From Flavobacteriia bacterium (GTDB lineage: Bacteria > Bacteroidota > Bacteroidia > Flavobacteriales_D > Crocinitomicaceae): 5,429 nt of DNA. This document shows, piece by piece, positions 1 through 5,429 of this stretch. The position numbers and the translations under genes were made by a program. The number at the start of each line of letters is the position of its first letter. Position 1 is the first letter of the stretch. Under the pieces are notes generated by a model. The model was not told the DNA's origin. It worked only from the letters and a program-made list of their open reading frames with translations, and did not search any database. The DNA lies in assembly GCA_009923965.1 (NCBI GenBank), contig RFSL01000074.1, positions 1 to 5,429 of the forward strand. Reading direction: 5' to 3'.

Positions 1-3000
1 ATACTACCAAGCAAATTCAGCAGATGTAACAAATGCGAATGATGTAAATGGTGCTGTTACACCTTTAACAACTGGTTCAGTTACATATCGTATTTATGTT
101 GACATGGCTAGTGGATATAAATTCAATAGTTTGTTTGGAAGTTCAGCTCATAATTTAAAAGTAAATTCTACAGCTGGGTTTTACAATGACCCAACTTATG
201 GTGTTTCAATTAATCCAGGAACTATATCTTCTACAAACATAAGAAAACATACTGCAATGCTCGACTCTTATTTTACAACTGGTGGAGCAGGTGGTGGAAA
301 AGTTGGAATTTTAAAGACCGAGGATACAGACGGATCTATTGGGAATGCTCAAAGTATTTTAGCGAATAATCCTGGTGGTTGTTTTGGACTTCCAATAACT
401 GGAATCGGCGCTCAAGATGGTATGAGACCTTTAGCTTCTAGCCCAGCTACTTATTTAGTGCCAAATTTATTGGGAACTGCATCTGCAATAGATGTATTGG
501 ACCAAACTAATGGAAATGCTATTTTATTAACAAATCATGCTATCGCAGCATTAGGAGGAGTTTATGGACCAACATCAACAAATATGGTTTTAGTAGCTCA
601 GTTTACAACAAGTGGTGATTTAACCTTTGAATTAAATTTACAGTTACAAAACACAACAACTGGTGTAGCTGAAAATTATGTTTCATCTAACCCAACTGGA
701 AATGAATTAACTCACGCATCTCTTACTCGTGGATTAAATCTTGCTCCAGCTGTGTTGTGTTATCAAACTGCAACATTTAACAACCAGACTTGTACTTATG
801 ACATTATAGGTTCACAGCCAGTACAACCAACAACTGCTTGTTACCAAACTGCAACATTTAATTCATCAAATTGTACATGGGCTCTTACTGGAACACAAGC
901 TCCAGCACCAACAGGTCTTTCTTGTTGGCAAACAGCAGCTTTCAATTCCTCAACATGTGCTTGGGGTGTTACAGGCACACAGCCAGTACAACCAACAACT
1001 GCTTGTTACCAAACAGCAACTTTTAATACCTCAACATGTGCATGGGTTCTTACAGGCACACAGCCAGTACAACCAACTCTTGCTTGTTACGAAACAGCAG
1101 CCTTTACAAATTGTGCTTGGGTAGTAAGTGGAACACAAACTTCTAATACTACAATTCAATCTGTATATAATTCATTTACTTGGTCAAACAATGGTCAAAC
1201 TTATACAGCTTCTGGAACCTATACTGGAAACGTAGTTAACTGCGTAGCTCAAGTTTTGAATTTAACAATTCTTGCACCGGAGTATAAAGTACTTTCTGCT
1301 TCTACAATATGTAACGAGACTCTTTACCAGGTTCCAGTTGCTACATCTTCTCCTTATTCAGTAAATGATGTTAAGGGCTATGATGTTGTTATAAATTATG
1401 ATGCTACAAAGCTAGTTCCATCAGGAAATGTTACAATTTCAAATGATTTGATAAATTCAACGTATGTTGGATCATCTTCTTTTATTGCAAGTCCTGGAGT
1501 TTTAAACTTAACTATAAATTTAAATGGATCTGCTCCATCAAGTGCTGAATTTAATGGTACTGGTACTATTTTTAATGTTGGTTTTACTAAGTTAGCAGGC
1601 TTTAATGCAATTGATTCATCTATTGTTTCAGTTCCATTTATGCAAGAAAGTTATATATCTGGAGTACAAGCTAAGTCTGTTAAATCAGCTAAAATGTATT
1701 CAACAGCAATACAAAGTTATACTGGAAACCTAGTTTTTTGGTCTGACTCAAGTCCTATCACATACAATTCAGCTTCTCCATCTAGTGCTTTGATAACAAA
1801 TATCTATGGTTCAACTGGTTCTCCTGTAACTCCAAATCAAACTGGACAGTTTACAAGTAACCTTTCTTCTGGACTTGATGTTTCTATTCAAAGAGATGTT
1901 GTTAACACAAATAGTGTTCAAGCAATAGTTAACGCTGCTGATGCTGTTTTGGGTAAAACGTTATTGATAAACGGAGCTTTTACTCCTTCAGTATATCAAA
2001 TCATTGCTTTAGATGTTAATTTAGATGGCGTAGTTAGTGCAGGTGATATTTCTCAAATGCAACAAAGAACTACATTATCTATTCCTGAATATATGCAATC
2101 TTGGAACTATAATAACCAAGGTGTATCAAATGGATCACCATCTAAAGATTGGATATTTGTTGATAATTCTCGAATTGCAACACCTGCTTATATTATTTCA
2201 GGTACATTTCCAGCAAACGATAACATAGGTTTCTCAAAAGCAAGAGTTCCTCAGGTTCCTTTTACTATTCCTATGGTTGTTTCTAATTATACTTCTAATA
2301 ATTCAACTTGTCCAACAGTAGGAACGGAAACATACAAAGGAATTATGTTAGGTGATGTAAATGGAAGTTATGCTTCTTATACTGCTGATGGATTGTTAAA
2401 ATCTGAAGATGCACTAATTACTATTGATTTAAGTCAAGCTGTAATTAATGGTAACAAGGTTACTGTTCCAGTAGTAATTACTTCAGACGAACCTGTTAAT
2501 GCATTAGACTTAGCATTTGAATTTAATGAAAGTAAGTTATCTTTTGACAATGTTTCTGAGTTAGCTCAAAATATAGAAGCTGAAAGTTTTTTCAATCAAA
2601 ATGATAGAACTTTCCGATATTCAGCTTATACATTAGAAAACTTCAAATTAAATCAATCAGTTGCTTTAATTTCTTTTGAATCAACAGATGGTACAATTAA
2701 CAAAAAAGATTTCCAGTCATTAATGGGACTTTTAAATGGTAAGCCAGTTGATGTTTCTTTTGAAAAAGCAGGAATTACTTCATCTATTCTTGATAGAATT
2801 TCTATCTATCCTAATCCATCAAACGGAAACTTTACTGTAGTTTCTTCTGAGGATGTAAACATAGAAATTTTGGAAATGAGTGGTAAATTATTGAAAGAAG
2901 TTTCTGTAAAATCAAATCAAGAGCAAGCGATTGATCTTGATAATGTTACTTCAGGAGTATACTTAATTCGTGTTTTTAATCAGAATTCAAGTTCAACTCA

Positions 3001-3022
3001 AAGAATCGTTATTGCAAAATAA
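1..3022 (+). CDS. Large T9SS-secreted multidomain surface protein (5'-truncated)
   Basis: The gene is open from nt 2 to the TAA at 3020-3022, giving 1006 codons with no start in view. The Met at nt 104 lies inside a continuous segment (TYRIYVDMASGY), so it is internal. Residues counted from nt 2: 1-248 form an N-terminal module of a type I recall from secreted Bacteroidota proteins; 253-379 hold five Cys-bearing repeats; 381-426 a 'FTWSNNGQTY...LNLTI' module; about 427-585 a cohesin-like beta domain; 671-682 a dockerin-type calcium loop (DVNLDGVVSAGD); 785-796 a degenerate second loop; 806-923 a second cohesin-like domain; 924-1006 a T9SS type A sorting domain with YPNPSNG at 936 and GVYLIRV near the end. 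Sec export and T9SS release or anchoring at the cell surface follow from that tail. No catalytic domain is visible, so an adhesive or structural role is inferred. The exact function is unknown. Confidence 0.9.
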   Translation, partial: YYQANSADVTNANDVNGAVTPLTTGSVTYRIYVDMASGYKFNSLFGSSAHNLKVNSTAGFYNDPTYGVSINPGTISSTNIRKHTAMLDSYFTTGGAGGGKVGILKTEDTDGSIGNAQSILANNPGGCFGLPITGIGAQDGMRPLASSPATYLVPNLLGTASAIDVLDQTNGNAILLTNHAIAALGGVYGPTSTNMVLVAQFTTSGDLTFELNLQLQNTTTGVAENYVSSNPTGNELTHASLTRGLNLAPAVLCYQTATFNNQTCTYDIIGSQPVQPTTACYQTATFNSSNCTWALTGTQAPAPTGLSCWQTAAFNSSTCAWGVTGTQPVQPTTACYQTATFNTSTCAWVLTGTQPVQPTLACYETAAFTNCAWVVSGTQTSNTTIQSVYNSFTWSNNGQTYTASGTYTGNVVNCVAQVLNLTILAPEYKVLSASTICNETLYQVPVATSSPYSVNDVKGYDVVINYDATKLVPSGNVTISNDLINSTYVGSSSFIASPGVLNLTINLNGSAPSSAEFNGTGTIFNVGFTKLAGFNAIDSSIVSVPFMQESYISGVQAKSVKSAKMYSTAIQSYTGNLVFWSDSSPITYNSASPSSALITNIYGSTGSPVTPNQTGQFTSNLSSGLDVSIQRDVVNTNSVQAIVNAADAVLGKTLLINGAFTPSVYQIIALDVNLDGVVSAGDISQMQQRTTLSIPEYMQSWNYNNQGVSNGSPSKDWIFVDNSRIATPAYIISGTFPANDNIGFSKARVPQVPFTIPMVVSNYTSNNSTCPTVGTETYKGIMLGDVNGSYASYTADGLLKSEDALITIDLSQAVINGNKVTVPVVITSDEPVNALDLAFEFNESKLSFDNVSELAQNIEAESFFNQNDRTFRYSAYTLENFKLNQSVALISFESTDGTINKKDFQSLMGLLNGKPVDVSFEKAGITSSILDRISIYPNPSNGNFTVVSSEDVNIEILEMSGKLLKEVSVKSNQEQAIDLDNVTSGVYLIRVFNQNSSSTQRIVIAK
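758..1138 (+). repeat. Five tandem 27-residue Cys/Trp repeats inside the first gene
   Basis: Units start at the Cys codons at 758, 839, 923, 1004 and 1085, with lengths of 27, 28, 27, 27 and 18 residues (the last is partial). The shared pattern is C-Y/W-Q/E-T-A-T/A-F-N-x3-C-x-W/Y-x2-x-G-T/S-Q, followed by a PVQPT linker. Each full unit has two Cys 11 residues apart, which could form one disulfide per repeat outside the cell. The last unit lacks two residues between its Cys. DNA similarity is very high in places: 813-849 equals 978-1014 over 37 bases, and 969-996 equals 1050-1077 over 28 bases. That suggests recent duplication or gene conversion. Such 'CYQTATFN...TGTQPVQP' repeats are familiar from Bacteroidota surface proteins, but I know of no defined function for them. 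Confidence 0.93.
2012..2389 (+). other. Dockerin-like calcium loops (split pair) encoded in the first gene
   Basis: Codons 2012-2047 encode DVNLDGVVSAGD, which fits the dockerin type I / EF-hand-like loop D-x-N-x-D-G-x-V-x3-D with every ligand position filled. Codons 2354-2389 encode DVNGSYASYTAD, a weaker copy that keeps D1, N3 and D12 but has Ser at position 5 and no Gly at 6. The loops are 114 residues apart, whereas in classical dockerins the two repeats lie much closer. The insert is polar, with aromatic spots (SWNYNNQG, KDWIFVD). Calcium binding by the first loop is likely from sequence alone. Pairing of the two loops into one dockerin-type fold is inferred. Confidence 0.6.
2417..2770 (+). 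other. C-terminal cohesin-like domain of the first protein
   Basis: The segment begins ITIDLSQA and continues with the cohesin-type pattern of alternating beta strands: VTVPVVI, then VNALDLAFEFNESKLSFDNV, then VALISFEST. In cohesins the equivalent stretch is a Val-Pro-Val strand, then 'GxDxxlxYDxxxLxf'. It sits directly before the sorting tail. A similar segment opens the mature part of the downstream secreted protein at 3173-3583. Assignment to the cohesin/carbohydrate-binding-module-like beta-sandwich group is by pattern only, and binding to a dockerin is not shown. Confidence 0.5.
2771..3019 (+). other. T9SS type A sorting domain of the first protein
   Basis: The final 83 residues carry the hallmarks of the Por_Secre_tail / TIGR04183 family: ISIYPNPSNGNFTV at the start, a central IEILEMSGKLL strand with the conserved Gly-Lys, then IDLDNVTSGVYLIRV, and a short basic end (RIVIAK). 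In known T9SS cargo this domain directs passage through the outer-membrane translocon and is usually removed by PorU, often with attachment to A-type lipopolysaccharide or release to the medium. Confidence 0.93.
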
Positions 3023-3036
3023 CAAGCTTTTTTTTT

Positions 3037-3080
3037 AGTTAAGGAGAGTCGTGGCAGTATTGTCACGGCTTTCTTTAATT
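3037..3080 (+). terminator. Probable intrinsic terminator after the first gene
   Basis: Arms 3037-3055 and 3062-3080 can pair over 19 positions, counting G-U wobbles, around the six-base loop AGTATT. The GC-rich core is GTCGTGGC (3048-3055) against GTCACGGC (3062-3069). The 3' side continues as TTTCTTT and further AT-rich sequence, so the core hairpin plus U-rich tail fits a + strand intrinsic terminator for the first gene. A nine-T run at 3028-3036 precedes the hairpin. The hairpin ends only 23 bases before the next ATG, leaving little room for a separate promoter downstream. An attenuator or mRNA-stabilising role is therefore also possible. Confidence 0.65.
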
Positions 3081-3103
3081 TATAGTGTTTTTTAATTATT
3101 AGG

Positions 3104-4252
3104 ATGAAAAAAATTGTTTTATTATTTTTTTGTACTCAATTACTAAGTTTTACTTCTTTTTCTAGTTTATCTGATACAATTGTCTTTGATATCAGTCAAG
3201 CAACATATTCAAGCTTCAACAATGTTAATTTTATTGAGATTCCAGTTCAATTATCGGCTGGTAATAATTCTGTAAATTCTTTTGATTTTTGGTTTCAATT
3301 TGACCTATCAAAACTTTCATATATTTCTACAACTTCATTATTGAGTGGTTTAGATGCATTTTCTAATTTCAATAGCACAAATCTCTATTTAAGTAATACA
3401 ACATCTGGAACATCAATAAATTACTTTATACCTTCGAATACAAATTTGATTATTTTAAAATTTATTGTTTTAGGATCTTGTACAGAAATAACTTCAAACG
3501 ATTTCTATACTACAACAGCATTAATTAACGGTGATATAAGTAGTTCTATTTTTATCAATGGCGAAAATAATTTTGTGCTTACTGCAAGTGCTAGTTCTTC
3601 CTCTATTTGTATTGGAGATAGTGTAACTCTTTTTGGTAGTGGTGCCACAACGTATACTTGGTCGAATGGTGTTACAAATGGCTTAGCATTTAATCCTGTT
3701 GAAACAACATCTTATTCTTTAATTGGAAGTAACCCAGGCGGCTGTCAAGATACTACAAGTATTAGTATAAGCGTATTTGCATTGCCAGAAGTTACTGCAA
3801 ATTCAAGTGCATCTATCGTTTGTTTGGGGCAATCTGTTACTTTAAGTGGAAGTGGGGCAGCATCTTATTCTTGGTCTAATAGTGTTGTAAATGCAGAAAG
3901 TTTCGTTCCAACAATAACTACAACTTATTTTCTTACAGGAACGGACTTAAATAATTGTTCTGACACTGATAGTATAATCATTACAATTGACTTGTGTAAC
4001 GGTATTTCAGATATAAATGATAATTTATTTTTAGTCTATCCAAATCCCGCCGATGATTTTGTAACTATTCAAATAGTTAGTAATTTGGTAAATTCTAACT
4101 ATAGAATTTCAAATAATGAAGGAAAAATATTGTTGAATGGCACTTTAAATTCAATAGACACCAAAATTGATTTATCAGGACTGAAGCCTGGAGTTTACCT
4201 TTTTTGTTTTGGCGAGGACTATTATGAAAAAATTAAATTATTAGTTAATTAG
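3104..4252 (+). CDS. T9SS-secreted protein with cohesin-like and two Ig/PKD-like domains
   Basis: This is a complete 382-residue gene. ATG 3104 is the first start after an in-frame TAG at 3083, and it opens a good Sec signal peptide: MKK, then a hydrophobic stretch to about residue 19, with cleavage likely near 19-23. Residues 24-160 form a cohesin-like beta domain (FDISQA, EIPVQL, VNSFDFWFQFDLSKLSY). Residues 160-224 and 231-295 are two gap-free copies of an Ig/PKD-like domain, each with a Cys pair (169/214 and 240/285) and a YxWSN motif. Residues 302-382 are a T9SS type A sorting domain (FLVYPNPADDFV, GLKPGVYLF). No enzyme motif is seen. It probably acts as an extracellular binding or adhesion protein. 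It lies 81 bases after another T9SS cargo gene with a related domain. There is no convincing Shine-Dalgarno; AGG directly abuts the ATG, which is too close, and weak Shine-Dalgarno use is normal in Bacteroidota. Confidence 0.9.
   Translation: MKKIVLLFFCTQLLSFTSFSSLSDTIVFDISQATYSSFNNVNFIEIPVQLSAGNNSVNSFDFWFQFDLSKLSYISTTSLLSGLDAFSNFNSTNLYLSNTTSGTSINYFIPSNTNLIILKFIVLGSCTEITSNDFYTTTALINGDISSSIFINGENNFVLTASASSSSICIGDSVTLFGSGATTYTWSNGVTNGLAFNPVETTSYSLIGSNPGGCQDTTSISISVFALPEVTANSSASIVCLGQSVTLSGSGAASYSWSNSVVNAESFVPTITTTYFLTGTDLNNCSDTDSIIITIDLCNGISDINDNLFLVYPNPADDFVTIQIVSNLVNSNYRISNNEGKILLNGTLNSIDTKIDLSGLKPGVYLFCFGEDYYEKIKLLVN
3581..3988 (+). repeat. Tandem duplicated Ig/PKD-like domains in the second secreted protein
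   Basis: Two 65-residue units, 71 residues apart, align without gaps. By hand count 33 of 65 positions are identical. Shared landmarks are C-x-G-x-SVTL-x-GSGA, Y-x-WSN-x-V-x-N, F-x-P, TT-x-Y-x-L-x-G and C-x-DT-x-SI. The conserved Cys pair and central Trp suit an Ig-like sandwich with a disulfide. This domain type is common in multidomain secreted proteins of Bacteroidota. The DNA of the two copies has diverged, so the duplication is older than the one in the Cys/Trp repeats upstream. Confidence 0.85.
4008..4249 (+). other. T9SS type A sorting domain of the second secreted protein
   Basis: The last 80 or so residues follow the type A pattern: ISDINDNLFLVYPNPADDF, a middle strand YRISNNEGKILLNG with the conserved Gly-Lys, then IDLSGLKPGVYLFCF and a Lys-containing end (EKIKLLVN). 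It is clearly related in layout to the tail of the upstream protein, but the sequences are well diverged, so they are unlikely to be a recent copy of each other. It targets the protein to the T9SS translocon. Confidence 0.9.
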
Positions 4253-4314
4253 AGATTGACAAAAAAAATCTGCTTGAGTAATAAACCTGATAAATCTAAA
4301 CCCCATAATTTATT

Positions 4315-5429
4315 ATGAATATAATAAACAGAGAGCTAAGTTGGCTTTCCTTTAATGAAAGAGTTCTTCAGGAAGCTTTAGATCCAATTGTACCACTAAC
4401 TGAGCGCATGAGGTTTTTAGGAATCTACTCGAATAACATGGATGAATTTTATAGAGTTAGAGTTGCAAATTTAAAACGGTTAGAGCATTTAAAAAAACAA
4501 AAAATTGATGGTTTTAATGGCAATGCTGAGCAACTTTATCAAGAGATTCGTAAAGTTGTAATGAAGCAACAAAAGCAATTTGAAAATGCATTTATACTAA
4601 TAAAAGATGATTTTGAGAAGGAAAATATATTTATGCTGAATGAAAGTAAAGTGAGTAATAAACAATCAATAATTATAAAAGATTATTTCAATGAAAACTT
4701 AAAGCACGTTATTTTCCCAATTATTTTAGAAAAAAAAAATAACTTTCCAAGACTACGAGATTATGCAATTTATTTGGCTGTTAAAATTGTAGAATCAAAG
4801 AATAAAATTCGCTTTGCATTAATTCAAATTCCAAGTGAATACAGTCGGTTTTTCGTTTTAAATGAGGAAAATAGAATTGATTTTATTTTAATTGATGATA
4901 TTATTCGTCTTCAGCTTAAAGAAATTTTCTCAATCTTTAATCCGATTGAGATTATGGCATATACTTTTAAGTTTACAAGGGATGCTGAATTAGACATTGA
5001 TGATGATTTATCTTTGTCTTTTTTTGATAAAATAGAAAAAAGTTTGAAGCAAAGAAAGAAAGGAGATCCTGTCCGTTTTGTTTTTGACTCTAAAATGCCA
5101 AGCGATTTATTAAAATTCCTTATAAAATCTCTAGGTATAAATAGTACAAACAATAAAATTCCAGGTGGTCGATACCACAATTTTAAGGATTTTATGTCCT
5201 TTCCAGATTTTAACATCAAAAAGTTTAGATATCAACCTGAACCAAAACAAGCACATCCTCTTTTTTTAAGTGAAAAAAGCCACATAGATATAATTTTTGA
5301 ACAAGATGTATTATTGCATTTTCCATATCAAAAATTTGATCATGTAGTAGATTTACTTCGTGAAGCAGCTTTAGATCCAAAGGTGAAAGATATTAAAATT
5401 AATATATACAGAATTGCTAAGAATTCAGA
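4315..5429 (+). CDS. ppk1: Polyphosphate kinase 1 (3'-truncated by window end)
   Basis: PPK1 reversibly transfers the gamma phosphate of ATP onto inorganic polyphosphate; it is usually membrane-associated on the cytoplasmic side. The window holds 371 codons, about half of a typical 690-residue enzyme. ATG 4315 is the first start after an in-frame TAA at 4306. Matches to E. coli PPK, from memory: RELSWLSFNERVLQEA (6-21), ERMRFLGIYSNNMDEFYRVR (30-49; Asn41 corresponds to ATP-contacting Asn45), GDPVRF (250-255), PGGRYHNFKDFMSFP (283-297), HFPYQKFDHVVDLLREA (335-351) and INIYRIAKNS (363-371 plus the cut codon; Arg366 corresponds to metal/phosphate-site Arg375). This covers the N and H domains and the start of C1. 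The phosphorylated catalytic His and the rest of C1/C2 lie beyond the window. The gene starts 62 bases after the secreted-protein gene, with no terminator or clear Shine-Dalgarno between them. Confidence 0.97.
   Translation, partial: MNIINRELSWLSFNERVLQEALDPIVPLTERMRFLGIYSNNMDEFYRVRVANLKRLEHLKKQKIDGFNGNAEQLYQEIRKVVMKQQKQFENAFILIKDDFEKENIFMLNESKVSNKQSIIIKDYFNENLKHVIFPIILEKKNNFPRLRDYAIYLAVKIVESKNKIRFALIQIPSEYSRFFVLNEENRIDFILIDDIIRLQLKEIFSIFNPIEIMAYTFKFTRDAELDIDDDLSLSFFDKIEKSLKQRKKGDPVRFVFDSKMPSDLLKFLIKSLGINSTNNKIPGGRYHNFKDFMSFPDFNIKKFRYQPEPKQAHPLFLSEKSHIDIIFEQDVLLHFPYQKFDHVVDLLREAALDPKVKDIKINIYRIAKNS

Noticed and set aside
758..1138. Repeat array considered as a CRISPR-like or non-coding repeat
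   Set aside because: The units are contiguous, a multiple of three long, in frame, and conserved at protein level inside a long gene. There are no unique spacers.
2037..2228. Short + strand reading frame of 63 codons
   Set aside because: It lies wholly inside the first gene in another frame, and its product is low-complexity Leu/Ile-rich with no recognisable features. It is a shadow frame.
3104..3136. Cys10 in the signal peptide of the second secreted protein as a lipoprotein site
   Set aside because: The preceding residues are Leu-Phe-Phe, which do not fit a lipobox, and the Cys sits in the middle of the hydrophobic core. With a T9SS tail, ordinary signal peptidase I cleavage fits better.
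4256..4289. Possible Bacteroidota-type promoter for ppk1: TTG at 4256-4258 and TAAACCTG at 4282-4289
   Set aside because: The second element matches only part of the TAnnTTTG consensus and the spacing is at the long limit. In AT-rich DNA this can easily arise by chance.
4305..4316. Near-palindrome ATAATTTATTAT just before and into the ppk1 start
   Set aside because: It is a five-pair AT-only stem with a two-base loop. It would be unstable and is expected by chance in this composition.
4911..5219. Minus-strand reading frame of 102 codons
   Set aside because: It is antisense to ppk1 across conserved PPK1 motifs (GDPVRF, GGRYHNFKDF), has no recognisable motif of its own, and the + strand reading is certain.

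Overview
The window looks like Bacteroidota DNA, most likely from a flavobacterium-type organism. It is AT-rich (about one third G+C by eye) and has no clear Shine-Dalgarno sites. Two adjacent exported proteins end in the type A C-terminal sorting domain of the type IX secretion system (T9SS), which is confined to the Bacteroidota and their close relatives. All three genes lie on the + strand with short gaps, and no stretch over 300 bases lacks a gene.

Region 1 (1-3022) is the 3' part of a large T9SS cargo gene whose start lies before the window. The visible 1006 codons encode an N-terminal extracellular module, five tandem cysteine-bearing repeats of about 27 residues, a short 'FTWSNNGQTY' module and a first cohesin-like beta domain. 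After these come a dockerin-like calcium loop with a distant second half-loop, a second cohesin-like domain and the sorting tail. Region 2 (3023-3103) is a short spacer dominated by a long hairpin that probably terminates transcription. Region 3 (3104-4252) is a complete, smaller T9SS cargo gene: signal peptide, cohesin-like domain, two tandem Ig/PKD-like domains and a sorting tail. Region 4 (4315 to the window end) is the 5' half of ppk1, encoding polyphosphate kinase 1, cut off by the window edge.

The two secreted proteins probably act together or share ancestry. Both should cross the inner membrane by Sec and the outer membrane by T9SS, ending up on the cell surface or outside it. The cohesin-like domain near the C-terminus of the first resembles the one at the N-terminus of the second. 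The first also has dockerin-type loops, so protein-protein docking between neighbours is a reasonable but untested idea. The ppk1 gene is a housekeeping polyphosphate enzyme with no evident functional link to them. Nothing here proves a new system; the cohesin/dockerin-like pairing is the most interesting lead.
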